This document shows, piece by piece, positions 54,150 to 63,188 of a DNA stretch of 64,000 bases. Position numbers and translations under genes: made by a program. Within the stretch, counting starts at the first letter, position 1, and each line of letters starts with the position of its first letter. The stretch is taken from positions 62,001 to 126,000 of the forward strand of contig NZ_JAIWJA010000005.1 in NCBI RefSeq assembly GCF_020515695.1. Reading direction: 5' to 3'. Origin of the DNA: Pseudomonas sp. MWU16-30317 (GTDB lineage: Bacteria; Pseudomonadota; Gammaproteobacteria; Pseudomonadales; Pseudomonadaceae). Under the pieces are notes generated by a model. The model did no database searches. It had not been told where the DNA came from and was given only the letters and a program-made list of their open reading frames with translations.

Positions 54150-55484
54150 TTACAGAATGGTGATTGGGTAGTCGACGATCAGACGGAAGTTGTTGCCGTC
54201 GCCGTCGACCTGACCGCCGCTGGCGTTATGCCAAGCCAGGCGAGTACGGAACGACAGGTTTTTAGCAGGGCCTTCCTGGACCACGTACTTGGCTTCTACG
54301 TTAGTCTCGTTGTGGGTAGCACCACTGCTGTTGAAGCCGCTGGTGCCGTCGGAGTTGTAGACACTGCCGAGGGTGGCTGCATGGATATTATCGCCGTAGA
54401 CATAACGGGCCATGAAGGACAGGCCAGGAACGCCGTAGGTGGCCATTGCCAGGTCATATTGCAGTTTGAACGAGCGTTCGCCAGGGCTGTTAAAGTCGGA
54501 AACCTGAATGGAGTTGGCCAGGAAGATTGAGTCGCCGCCGCCGCCGCCTTTGTTATCACCTACGCCGATATAGTCAAAAGGCGTGCTGCCGTTGACCTTT
54601 TGGAAGCCCAGGGTGACGGTATGGGCGGTCAAGAACGAATACGCTGCCGCCAGGGAGAACGTATTGTTGTTGATGTCGCCGGCCTTGGCCTGGCCCGAAT
54701 CCTGAGTGTTGTAGTAGTTGAAGTCGAAGGTCATCGACTGGTCGCCAGTGATTGGCAGAACGTAGTTCACGTTGCCGTAGTACTGGTTCCAGATGTCATG
54801 GAACTGCGACATGTAGGCGCCAACGGTCAGTTGATCGTTGACGGCGTAACGACCACCGCCGAAGTTGACTGCGTCGGTTTGTACGCCAGCGTAGGTGGCA
54901 TAGAGGCCGCCGTCACGGTTGGTCGAAGCCGAAGAGGTCGACGAGGTATAGTGACCCAGTTCAACGTCCAGACCTTTGAGTTCACTGCTCTGCAAGCTCA
55001 CACCGCTCGCGGTTTGCGGCATGATGCGCGAGCCACCGACAGCGAATACCGGGCTGGTGCTTGGCGACATGTCGCCGATTTTCAGTTCGGTTTTGGAGAT
55101 GCGGAACTTCACTGCGCCGCCGGCTTTGCCGCCAGTGTCGTGATCGCCGTCAGCATCGGCAGAAATGTTGCCCGTGCCGCCGCCTTTGGAATTGATCGCG
55201 TAAGCGCCATAGGCGAAGGCGTCAAAGCCGACACCGATGGTGCCAGTGGTGTAGCCCGAGCTGAAGTTACCCAGTGCCGCAGTGGTCCAATCTTTGTTGT
55301 CGCGGTTGTGGTAACCCTTGTTGTCCTGGTTCCAATAGATGCTGCGCAGCAGAACGGTCGCGGTGCTATCTTCGATAAAGCCCTTCGCAGTGGCCTGGTC
55401 GGACACGAACGGTGCGGCGAAGACCAGTTGGGTGCTTGCGGCGGTAACTGCGAGAGCGATTGCGCTCCACTTCATGACTTTCAT
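54150..55484 (-). CDS. oprD: OprD-family outer-membrane porin, copy 2
   Basis: 444 residues, the same length as copy 1 and similar throughout (signal ALAVTAASTQLVFAAPFVSD, core TDAVNFGGGRYAVNDQLTVG, C-terminus NFRLIVDYPITIL). Strands match closely, while surface loops such as GGGTGNISADADGDHDTGGK differ, the usual pattern when porin paralogs change specificity. Its leader shares the ribosome-binding stretch CAAAGGAGCAATCA and the upstream hairpin with copy 1. Being the one next to the long regulatory region it is the likelier OprD ortholog, but this is not certain. Confidence 0.9.
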   Translation of the reverse strand: MKVMKWSAIALAVTAASTQLVFAAPFVSDQATAKGFIEDSTATVLLRSIYWNQDNKGYHNRDNKDWTTAALGNFSSGYTTGTIGVGFDAFAYGAYAINSKGGGTGNISADADGDHDTGGKAGGAVKFRISKTELKIGDMSPSTSPVFAVGGSRIMPQTASGVSLQSSELKGLDVELGHYTSSTSSASTNRDGGLYATYAGVQTDAVNFGGGRYAVNDQLTVGAYMSQFHDIWNQYYGNVNYVLPITGDQSMTFDFNYYNTQDSGQAKAGDINNNTFSLAAAYSFLTAHTVTLGFQKVNGSTPFDYIGVGDNKGGGGGDSIFLANSIQVSDFNSPGERSFKLQYDLAMATYGVPGLSFMARYVYGDNIHAATLGSVYNSDGTSGFNSSGATHNETNVEAKYVVQEGPAKNLSFRTRLAWHNASGGQVDGDGNNFRLIVDYPITIL

Positions 55485-55559
55485 CGATGATTGCTCCTTT
55501 GGTTTTAGTCAGGGAACTGCCGTCTTTATATAGGTAACGACTAGTTCTTTTTTTCGTGT

Positions 55560-55581
55560 CGGAAGGCGACTCGCCATTCCG
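55560..55581 (-). promoter_or_regulatory. Leader hairpin of oprD copy 2
   Basis: CGGAATGGCGAGTCGCCTTCCG on the minus strand, arms CGGAA/TTCCG and GGCGA/TCGCC with one bulged base, 76 bases before the start. Corresponds to 54006-54027. Confidence 0.6.
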
Positions 55582-55633
55582 GCCCAATTCAATAATCTTT
55601 ATGAAGCAGGATGTGTTGGACTTTTTATCTTAA

Positions 55634-55691
55634 TGTCGCAATTACAATCCTCAATGTCGCAAAAGACGCTTTTCGTGTCGCCCATTACAAT
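55634..55691. promoter_or_regulatory. Three TGTCGC direct repeats at 21-base spacing
   Basis: TGTCGC at 55634, 55655 and 55676, exactly 21 bases apart (two helical turns). The first and third are each followed within 1-2 bases by ATTACAAT. This is the form of a cooperative operator; the protein is unknown. It is about 150-200 bases upstream of oprD copy 2 and absent from copy 1. Confidence 0.55.
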
Positions 55692-56393
55692 AAAAGCGGC
55701 GCCTTCAGCCTGTCCGTTTGCCTGGAACCTTCAAACGGTCCTTAAACCCTTTGATGTTCTCGTCTAATAAGTCTTAGCAACAAGCGTGCACAAACGTACC
55801 AGCCGCCAACAAAATTTTCACTTTTTTTAATTTTCCGCTCGGAACCCCCGTAAAATGGGGCTGTCAACGGCTTTCGAATTTTCCACAACCGTGCATTTCA
55901 TCTCAGCATACCTTTAGCAAGCTTACGGTTTTGTTACCGGGCGGCCGCTGAAAATAGTCGCGGATTGTCAACATGGCGCACTGCCATCGCTCAGGTTGTT
56001 CTTTAATGGTGCGAAAAGTAGCACTGGGCGGGCTGATGTTACTCGAGGTCTGGCTTTTCGCAACTAGTATGGTTATTCCATTTTATGCTTGAGCTAGAGC
56101 GGTGCGTGCCTCTTGAAAATTCACTTCTAATGCTATCGCTGGCCGTTATAAGCGTTTTCGGGTCAGCAGTTTTCCAATCGTGTTCGGTAACGGTGCGAAA
56201 ATTGGTAACTGCGGGCGATAACGGGGCATTGCCGGGCGGCGAGACAGAAGTGGTTCATGTGCGGGTGCACGTGGGGCCAAAATGGAGCATCGGCAAGAAC
56301 GGTGATCCCCGAGCCAATCGAGCGTATCCTGCGCGCAGCGGCTCGATTTCGATCATCGGGCCAGGCAATTCCTGCTGCCTTGGAGATCCTGCA

Positions 56394-56825
56394 GTGTTTT
56401 CTCTCGATGCCCGTCTGCAACAAGACACCCTCTTGCTGGGTGATTTTCCGCTGTGCCGTTTGTTGCTCAGCAACGATGCCAACTACCCGTGGTTCATTCT
56501 CGTGCCGCGCCAGGCTGATATCAGCGAAGTGTTCGAGTTGAGTGCCGAACAGCAACAACAGCTGTGGCAGGAGACCTCCACGCTGGCGGCGGCGCTGCAC
56601 CAGAGTTACTCCGCCGACAAGATGAATATTGGCGCGTTGGGCAATGTCGTCGCGCAATTGCACATGCATGTGATTGTGCGCTTCAAGACCGATACCGCCT
56701 GGCCGAGTCCAGTATGGGGCAAAGTAGCGGCCGTGCCTTACAGTGCGGCTCAGGTAGAGGAGATCAGGTCCCGAGTGCAGGCTTTGCAACTGGCCGGCTT
56801 GACCCTGGCAGGTGATGCCTCATGA
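56394..56825 (+). CDS. HIT-family protein
   Basis: 143 residues if translated from GTG 56394 (VFSLDARLQQDTLLLGDFPL), chosen because TTGGAG lies about 9 bases upstream and the preceding frame has no homologous look. Histidine-triad nucleotide-binding fold; the signature reads NVVAQLHMHVIVRFKTD, a Q-x-H-x-H-x variant. Such proteins usually hydrolyse nucleotide conjugates; the substrate is unknown. slyX starts within its last codon. Confidence 0.88.
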   Translation: MFSLDARLQQDTLLLGDFPLCRLLLSNDANYPWFILVPRQADISEVFELSAEQQQQLWQETSTLAAALHQSYSADKMNIGALGNVVAQLHMHVIVRFKTDTAWPSPVWGKVAAVPYSAAQVEEIRSRVQALQLAGLTLAGDAS

Positions 56826-57028
56826 GCCTGGAAAGCCGGGTAAACGATCTGGAAAGCCGCCTGGCGTTTCAGGATGACACCATCCAGTCACTCAGCGATG
56901 AGCTGATCAAGCAGCAGCGTGACATTGAGCGGCTACAGGCGCGGATGGCGGCCTTGATCAAGCGTCAGGAAGAATCGGCCGGGCAGTTCGAGCCAGGCCA
57001 GCAGGAAGCGCCTCCGCCGCACTACTGA
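56822..57028 (+). CDS. slyX: SlyX family protein
   Basis: 68 residues, nearly all coiled coil (VNDLESRLAFQDDTIQSLSD, LIKQQRDIERLQARMAALIK) with the family ending PPPHY. Function unknown. It overlaps the HIT gene end by four bases. Confidence 0.93.
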   Translation: MSLESRVNDLESRLAFQDDTIQSLSDELIKQQRDIERLQARMAALIKRQEESAGQFEPGQQEAPPPHY

Positions 57029-57045
57029 TTCGCTGACGACAGGCG

Positions 57046-57085
57046 AAAAAAAACCGCGAACCCGTACAGGCTCCGCGGTTTTTTT
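57046..57085. terminator. Bidirectional terminator between slyX and the cold-shock fusion gene
   Basis: AAAAAAACCGCG and CGCGGTTTTTTT pair around a short GC-rich loop, serving both converging genes. Confidence 0.87.
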
Positions 57086-57096
57086 ACAGCTGCGGA

Positions 57097-57699
57097 TCAG
57101 CGGCGAGGCGAGGCCGCGATCACGTCTTCGGCTTGCAGGCCCTTGTCGCGGTTCATCACCGAGAACTCCACGCGCTGGCCTTCGACCAGTACGCGGTGAC
57201 CTTCACCGCGGATAGCGCGAAAGTGCACGAAGATGTCATCACCCGAGTCCCGGGAGATGAACCCGAAGCCCTTGGAGGTGTTGAACCACTTCACCGTGCC
57301 GGTATCGCGGTTGGTCATGTCGTAGTTGACTGCCGGGGCAGGCGTGCGAGCACGGTAGAAGCTTGCGCCCAGATGCAGGGCAACAGCTGCCACGGCGCAC
57401 AACAAGCTGAGCAGGATAGCCGGCTGACCCGCCAGCATCGGCAACGGTGCAAGCAGGGTGATGGTCTGCAGGACCACGGCGAGGATCAGCAGCGCGCTGG
57501 CAACGATTTGCAGTTGCTGGCGGGTGCCTCTGTGCCATTGCGGCACAACGGGGGCGATCAGAAGATTGAGCAGGCCGAAAAAGGCCAGGTAGATAGCATC
57601 AGGTTGGGAAAGGTAGGGAAGCGCTTCGGCGCGCAGGCTGGGAATGAAGGACAGCAGCAAAGCGGCGGCCCCGGTCAGTAGGTGAACGATTTTCAACAT
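57097..57699 (-). CDS. Membrane protein with C-terminal cold-shock domain
   Basis: 200 residues from the ATG at 57699 (MLKIVHLLTGAAALLLSFIP). About four membrane helices (IVHLLTGAAALLLSFI, IYLAFFGLLNLLIAPVV, LQIVASALLILAVVLQTITL, AILLSLLCAVAAVALHLGAS) precede a complete cold-shock domain at residues 133-197 (DTGTVKWFNTSKGFGFISRD, DDIFVHFRAI), with both RNA-binding motifs. This corresponds to the 'cold-shock protein' PA0961 of P. aeruginosa. The membrane tether suggests RNA binding near the inner membrane, with the domain in the cytoplasm. Longer starts up to 57876 look like leader sequence. Confidence 0.82.
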   Translation of the reverse strand: MLKIVHLLTGAAALLLSFIPSLRAEALPYLSQPDAIYLAFFGLLNLLIAPVVPQWHRGTRQQLQIVASALLILAVVLQTITLLAPLPMLAGQPAILLSLLCAVAAVALHLGASFYRARTPAPAVNYDMTNRDTGTVKWFNTSKGFGFISRDSGDDIFVHFRAIRGEGHRVLVEGQRVEFSVMNRDKGLQAEDVIAASPRR

Positions 57700-58096
57700 G
57701 TCGATTGACTCACTCAGGCGGATCACGAGGAAGAGCTGATGTCGCACCCAACGCCCATGAATAGAAGAAGCGACAGCAAGGGGAGAGATCAGCCAAGGCA
57801 CCCGAGCGCTGAAAACAAGAGCCCTGAAAACGAGGGCCCGGAAGCGACTCAGGTGCACCGACCTATTTAACAGCAAAGGTGAGGTCTTCTCAAATCAAGC
57901 GGTTACGTAATCCGGCTATTTGTCGGATAGGTGGTTTCAATATATGTGCGAGGCATCCTCGGACCCTGGCTTGAAGGGGCGAGGACGGGACAAAAGGATG
58001 CGCAAATCAGCCCCGGGGATGCGCGCCAGCGCGGCTGTTGCTAGAGTGGCGCGCACACCAGATCAGGTGAAAGCCATTCATTGAAAGGGGATTTTC
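57700..58096. other. Gap holding the cold-shock gene leader and promoter and the dps upstream region
   Basis: 397 bases with no gene. The left half is the likely 5' leader of the cold-shock fusion gene; the right half precedes dps and has GAAAGGGG just before its ATG. Repeated GCTGAAAACAAGAGCC-like and CTGAAAACGAGGGCC blocks lie at 57806-57841. Confidence 0.6.
57865..57893 (-). promoter_or_regulatory. Promoter of the membrane/cold-shock fusion gene
   Basis: On the minus strand TTGAGA (57893-57888) and TTAAAT (57870-57865), 17 bases apart. A start near 57858 would give a leader of about 160 bases. Confidence 0.6.
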
Positions 58097-58567
58097 ATGG
58101 CCATTGATATCGGTATCAGCGAACAAGACCGCAAATCCATCGTTGACGGTTTGTCGCGGCTGTTGTCTGACACCTACGTGCTGTACCTCAAGACCCACAA
58201 TTTTCACTGGAACGTGACCGGGCCGATGTTCCGCACCCTGCACCTGATGTTCGAGGAGCAGTACACAGAGCTGGCGCTGGCGGTCGACTCCATCGCCGAG
58301 CGCATCCGCGCCTTGGGTTTCCCTGCCCCTGGCACTTATTCGACTTACGCGCGGCTGTCGTCGATCAAGGAAGACGAAGGCGTGCCGAGCGCCGAGGAAA
58401 TGATCCGCAAACTGGTCGAAGGCCAGGAAGCGGTGACGCGAACCGCTCGCAGCCTGTTCCCGTTGCTCGACAAGGTCAGCGATGAGCCGACCGCCGACCT
58501 GCTGACCCAGCGCATGCAAGTGCACGAAAAGGCCGGCTGGATGCTGCGTTCGCTGCTCGAAGGCTGA
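58097..58567 (+). CDS. dps: Dps-family ferritin-like protein
   Basis: 156 residues forming the four-helix Dps/ferritin fold. The inter-subunit ferroxidase residues are seen in LYLKTHNFHWNVTGPMFRTL (His) and LMFEEQYTELALAVDSIAER (Asp and Glu). The N-terminus is short, without the lysine-rich DNA-binding tail of E. coli Dps, so it may protect mainly by iron oxidation and storage. ATG 58097 has GAAAGGGG upstream. It matches PA0962 by position. Confidence 0.9.
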   Translation: MAIDIGISEQDRKSIVDGLSRLLSDTYVLYLKTHNFHWNVTGPMFRTLHLMFEEQYTELALAVDSIAERIRALGFPAPGTYSTYARLSSIKEDEGVPSAEEMIRKLVEGQEAVTRTARSLFPLLDKVSDEPTADLLTQRMQVHEKAGWMLRSLLEG

Positions 58568-58588
58568 TCTCGAAGCCTGCGCTTCCCG

Positions 58589-58680
58589 CTGTGCCAGCGC
58601 GCTCTGCCCGCGAAAGCGAACTGTCGGTCGCTGATGTAGAGACTGATACATGGGTTCGCTGGCAGAGCTCGCTCCCACAG
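58589..58680. repeat. Diverged REP inverted pair after dps
   Basis: CTGTGCCAGCGCGCTCTGCC then CGCGAA at 58589-58614, and TTCGCTGGCAGAGCTCGCTC then CCACAG at 58655-58680. Confidence 0.72.
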
Positions 58681-58839
58681 GGGTGGGGCTGCAAATTCCT
58701 ACGTCCATAGCGACTCTTCCTACATCCTTAGATGCCTTCGCCGATAGCGAGCGCTGTGCCTGATCGGGCTTGATGAAGCCCGGGAGCAGGCGCTGCGCAT
58801 CGCGGCGCCTGTCGGGAGAAAGCTCAAGGAAGTGCTTTT

Positions 58840-59196
58840 ATGGACAAGGAATCAACTTCAGCGAGAAAGCGTGGTATCGCCTGCGGGCGACCGGCAGTCG
58901 ATCCTTTCGTCGACAGTTTCAATATGACCCTGGCGCAACCGCAATCCAAATCCGTGCGGCTCAACGGCTTTGCGACCTGCCTGCGCCTCGAGTCGGTGTA
59001 CTGGAACGTGCTGGCCACCATTGCGCGGGCCAATGCGTGCTCCATCAATGCGTTGCTCTCTTATATCGACCGCGAAGTGCATCTGCGCTACGGCGGGGTG
59101 AAGAACTTCAGCGGCCTGGTGCGAGTGGTCTGCGTGGTGCATCTGCAGAACGGCTTTCGGGAAGGTTCGCTGGAGGCGGCGATCGCCCGGGCATGA
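58840..59196 (+). CDS. Ribbon-helix-helix domain protein
   Basis: 118 residues from ATG 58840, which has CAAGGAAG about 7 bases upstream. A start at 58924 (MTLAQPQSKSVRLNGFATCL) would be the bare domain. The fold is a beta strand VRLNGFATCLRLESVYW, helix NVLATIARANACSINALLSYI and REVHLRYGGVKNFSGLVRVV, as in the RHH_4 family of putative DNA-binding proteins. No partner gene is adjacent. Function unknown. Confidence 0.72.
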   Translation: MDKESTSARKRGIACGRPAVDPFVDSFNMTLAQPQSKSVRLNGFATCLRLESVYWNVLATIARANACSINALLSYIDREVHLRYGGVKNFSGLVRVVCVVHLQNGFREGSLEAAIARA

Positions 59197-59337
59197 TGGA
59201 ATCGATGGCGGTTGCGGTGCATGGCTGCACCCGCCATCATTATCCGGATATAATCCCGCGCTTTGCCGCGCGGCGCCCGCACTGCGCTCCGCGCCGTGCC
59301 CTATGCGCGCCGCGGTTTTTGCTTGAGAGACGTCCCA

Positions 59338-59559
59338 ATGCCCATGTATGACTATCAATGCGCTTCCTGTGGTCACCAGATGGAAGTCATTCAGAAAATC
59401 AGCGCCGCGCCGCTGACCGATTGCCCGGCCTGCGCCGCGCCCGAGCTCAAGAAGATGCTGTCCATGCCCGGTTTCCGCCTCAGCGGTTCCGGCTGGTACG
59501 AGACAGACTTCAAGACCGGCGCGAAAAAGAACCTGGCCGGCGGCGACAAGGCCGAATAG
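59338..59559 (+). CDS. FmdB-type zinc-ribbon protein
   Basis: 73 residues from ATG 59338 (MPMYDYQCASCGHQMEVIQK). Two CxxC pairs (CASC and CPAC) form a zinc ribbon, and the C-terminus is GSGWYETDFKTGAKKNLAGG, the standard FmdB ending. The family is found upstream of aspS in many proteobacteria; function unknown. aspS begins 145 bases downstream. Confidence 0.92.
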   Translation: MPMYDYQCASCGHQMEVIQKISAAPLTDCPACAAPELKKMLSMPGFRLSGSGWYETDFKTGAKKNLAGGDKAE

Positions 59560-59704
59560 CCCGCTCCCGGGCCCGGATCACCTGCAGCCGTCGGGCTGCA
59601 CGGGTTGCCTGGGCCCGCCGGGTCTTGCACTATTGCGTCTACATCTGCCTGCGCCTTGCTAAGCTCTGGCTGAAATTCGAATTACTGGAAGTGAAACCAC
59701 CATC

Positions 59705-61480
59705 ATGATGCGCAGCCATTATTGCGGCCAACTGAACGAGAGCCTGGAAGGTCAGGAAATTACCCTATGCGGCTGGGTCCACCGTCGTCGCGACCATGGC
59801 GGGGTCATCTTCCTCGATATTCGTGACCGTGAAGGCCTGGCTCAGGTGGTCTTCGACCCCGATCGTGCCGACACTTTCGCCGTCGCCGACCGTGTGCGCA
59901 GCGAATACGTGGTCAAGGTGACCGGCAAGGTGCGCCTGCGTCCGCAAGGCGCGGTCAACCCGAACATGGCTTCGGGCGCCATCGAAGTGCTGGGTTACTC
60001 CCTCGAAGTGCTGAACGAGTCGGAAACCCCGCCGTTCCCGCTCAATGAATATTCCGACGTCGGCGAAGAAACTCGCCTGCGTTATCGCTTCCTGGACCTG
60101 CGTCGCCCGGAAATGGCCGAAAAGCTGCGTCTGCGCTCGCGCATGACCACCAGCATCCGCCGCTTCCTCGATGAAAATGGCTTCCTCGACGTCGAGACGC
60201 CGATCCTCACCCGCGCCACGCCTGAGGGCGCCCGTGACTATCTGGTCCCGAGCCGCACCCACCCCGGCAGCTTCTTTGCCCTGCCGCAATCGCCTCAGCT
60301 GTTCAAGCAACTGCTGATGGTCGCTGGCTTCGACCGCTACTACCAGATCGCCAAGTGCTTCCGCGACGAAGACCTGCGCGCCGACCGTCAGCCGGAATTC
60401 ACCCAGATCGACATCGAGACCAGCTTCCTCGATGAAAAAGAGATCATGGGCCTGACCGAAAAAATGATCCGCAACCTGTTCAAGGAAGTGCTGGATCTGG
60501 AATTCGGCGAATTCCCGCACATGACTTTCGAAGAAGCCATGCGTCGCTACGGTTCGGACAAGCCCGACCTGCGCAACCCGCTGGAACTGGTCGACGTCAA
60601 CGACCAGCTCACCGAGGTGGAATTCAAGGTCTTCAGCGGCCCGGCCAACGACCCGAAATGCCGTGTGGCCGCCTTGCGCGTCCCGGGCGGGGCGAGCATG
60701 CCGCGCAAGCAGATCGACGACTACACCAAGTTCGTCGGCATCTACGGCGCCCGTGGCCTGGCGTACATCAAGGTCAACGAGCGCGCCAAGGGCGTCGATG
60801 GCTTGCAGTCGCCGATCGTCAAGAACATCCCTGAAGCCAACCTCAACGTGATCCTCGATCGCGTCGGTGCGGTCGATGGCGACATCGTCTTCTTCGGCGC
60901 CGACAAGGCCAAGATCGTCAGCGAGGCCCTCGGCGCGCTGCGGATCAAGCTGGGTCACGACCTCAAGCTGCTGACCTGCGAGTGGGCACCGATGTGGGTC
61001 GTCGACTTCCCGATGTTCGAAGAGAACGAAGACGGCAGCTTCAGCGCCTTGCACCACCCGTTCACCGCACCCAAGTGCAGCCCGGCCGAGCTCGAAGCCA
61101 ACCCGGCAGGCGCGCTGTCCCGTGCCTACGACATGGTGCTCAACGGCACCGAGCTCGGCGGTGGTTCGATCCGTATTCACCGCAAGGAAATGCAACAGGC
61201 GGTGTTCCGTCTGCTCGGTATCTCGCCGGAAGAACAGGAAGAGAAGTTCGGCTTCCTGCTCGACGCGCTCAAGTACGGTGCGCCGCCCCATGGTGGCCTG
61301 GCCTTCGGCCTTGACCGTCTGGTGATGCTGATGACCGGTGCGCAGTCGATTCGCGAAGTCATCGCCTTCCCGAAAACCCAGAGCGCTGCCGACGTCATGA
61401 CCCAGGCCCCTGGTCTGGTGGACGCCAAGCAACTGCGCGAGCTGCATATCCGTCTGCGCGAGCAGACCAAGGCAGAATAA
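59705..61480 (+). CDS. aspS: Aspartyl-tRNA synthetase (probably non-discriminating Asp/Asn)
   Basis: 591 residues, bacterial type. The N-terminal anticodon-binding OB-fold (TLCGWVHRRRDHGGVIFLDI) is followed by the class II catalytic core with FALPQSPQLFKQLLMVAGFD and RDEDLRADRQPEFTQIDIET. A GAD insertion lies around residues 300-410, and motif 3 is GAPPHGGLAFGLDRLVMLMT. His at residue 31 is a feature linked to non-discriminating AspRS in P. aeruginosa, which also charges tRNA-Asn for amidation by GatCAB. Confidence 0.96.
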   Translation: MMRSHYCGQLNESLEGQEITLCGWVHRRRDHGGVIFLDIRDREGLAQVVFDPDRADTFAVADRVRSEYVVKVTGKVRLRPQGAVNPNMASGAIEVLGYSLEVLNESETPPFPLNEYSDVGEETRLRYRFLDLRRPEMAEKLRLRSRMTTSIRRFLDENGFLDVETPILTRATPEGARDYLVPSRTHPGSFFALPQSPQLFKQLLMVAGFDRYYQIAKCFRDEDLRADRQPEFTQIDIETSFLDEKEIMGLTEKMIRNLFKEVLDLEFGEFPHMTFEEAMRRYGSDKPDLRNPLELVDVNDQLTEVEFKVFSGPANDPKCRVAALRVPGGASMPRKQIDDYTKFVGIYGARGLAYIKVNERAKGVDGLQSPIVKNIPEANLNVILDRVGAVDGDIVFFGADKAKIVSEALGALRIKLGHDLKLLTCEWAPMWVVDFPMFEENEDGSFSALHHPFTAPKCSPAELEANPAGALSRAYDMVLNGTELGGGSIRIHRKEMQQAVFRLLGISPEEQEEKFGFLLDALKYGAPPHGGLAFGLDRLVMLMTGAQSIREVIAFPKTQSAADVMTQAPGLVDAKQLRELHIRLREQTKAE

Positions 61481-61502
61481 GGACGGCGATCGTCCCACCC
61501 GG

Positions 61503-61588
61503 TAGCGAGGGGGCTTGCCCCCGATAGCAGTACATCAGCCACCCCAAGGCGACTGATATGCCGCCATCGGGGCCAAGCCCCCTCGCTA
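61503..61588. repeat. Inverted repeat pair of a second REP class between aspS and yebC
   Basis: TAGCGAGGGGGCTTGCCCCC then GAT at 61503-61525 and ATCGGGGCCAAGCCCCCTCG then CTA at 61566-61588, nearly exact reverse complements. The sequence differs from the GTGGGAGC class. Confidence 0.85.
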
Positions 61589-61650
61589 CATCTACCGTCG
61601 TGTGGTGCCCGGCACCGCGAATGTCACAAGCAGAATTCGGAGTTTGCGTT

Positions 61651-62397
<747 letters not shown>

Positions 62398-62534
62398 GGC
62401 CTTTGGGCAGGTATTGAAAGCCGCCAGCGAGTATCATGCGAGCCGTCAAGGTTCGGCGCCGATCAAGCGCCGCACCGCGGCGGCTTTTGTCTTCTCAAGG
62501 GTCTAACCGACCGTTCCATCATGCTGCGAGCTTT

Positions 62535-63059
62535 ATGACATTAATTCTTGGCATCGACCCCGGTTCGCGCATCACCGGCTATGGGGTCGTGCGCGACATC
62601 GGCCGTGGCTGCGAATACATCGCCTCGGGCTGTATCCGTACCGGCAGTGGCGAGCTGCATCAACGCTTGCAGATCGTCTACCGCAGCGTGCGCGAGGTGA
62701 TCCAGCTGCATGGCCCGGTGACCATGGGCATCGAAAAGGTCTTCATGGCGCGCAATGCCGATTCCGCGCTCAAGCTCGGTCAGGCCCGCGGTGCGGCGAT
62801 TGTCGCGGCGGCCGAAGAAGGGCTGGAGATCGCCGAGTATTCGGCCACCCAGGTCAAGCAGGCGATCACCGGCAGTGGCGGGGCGAACAAAGAAGCCGTG
62901 CAGATGATGGTCATGCACTTGCTCAAACTCACGCAAAAACCGCAGATCGATGCCTCCGACGCCCTGGCGATCGCCTTGTGCCACGCGCATACCCGCTCCA
63001 GCCTGATCCCTCACGGCTTGAGCGGCGCACGCAGCCGCGGCGGACGTCTACGGCTCTGA
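62535..63059 (+). CDS. ruvC: Holliday junction resolvase RuvC
   Basis: 174-residue endonuclease that cuts Holliday junctions. ATG 62535 starts MTLILGIDPGSRITGYGVVR. The catalytic acidic residues are expected at Asp in LGIDPGSR, Glu in TMGIEKVFMARN, and the Asp pair in QIDASDALAIALCHAH. No LexA box is seen near ruvC or ruvA. Confidence 0.97.
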   Translation: MTLILGIDPGSRITGYGVVRDIGRGCEYIASGCIRTGSGELHQRLQIVYRSVREVIQLHGPVTMGIEKVFMARNADSALKLGQARGAAIVAAAEEGLEIAEYSATQVKQAITGSGGANKEAVQMMVMHLLKLTQKPQIDASDALAIALCHAHTRSSLIPHGLSGARSRGGRLRL

Positions 63060-63188
63060 TAGCATCATCGATTAACAAATTTTCAATTGCAGGCGCTCGT
63101 ATCCCTGCAATGATGATCGCCTTGTGGCAGCCGGCTCTAGCCGTTGCGCTTGGTATTTGAAAGCATCCTCCAACAGGATTGAACAAAC

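Larger units (their letters stand above)
55485..56393. other. Long intergenic region between divergent oprD copy 2 and the HIT gene
   Basis: 909 bases with no credible gene. It holds the oprD leader hairpin, three phased TGTCGC boxes (55634-55681), an AT-rich stretch around 55590-55830 and a small hairpin CCCCGTAAAATGGGG at 55848-55862. GGTGCGAAAA occurs twice (56008, 56192). A frame at 56085-56393 joins the HIT gene but has no family resemblance and no ribosome-binding site. Confidence 0.7.

Noticed and set aside
56085..56393. N-terminal extension of the HIT protein by 103 residues
   Set aside because: The extension has no family resemblance, and GTG 56394 has a good ribosome-binding site and the expected protein start.
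57700..57876. N-terminal extension of the membrane/cold-shock protein
   Set aside because: Arginine-rich and overlapping the predicted promoter and leader; the ATG at 57699 gives the expected length.
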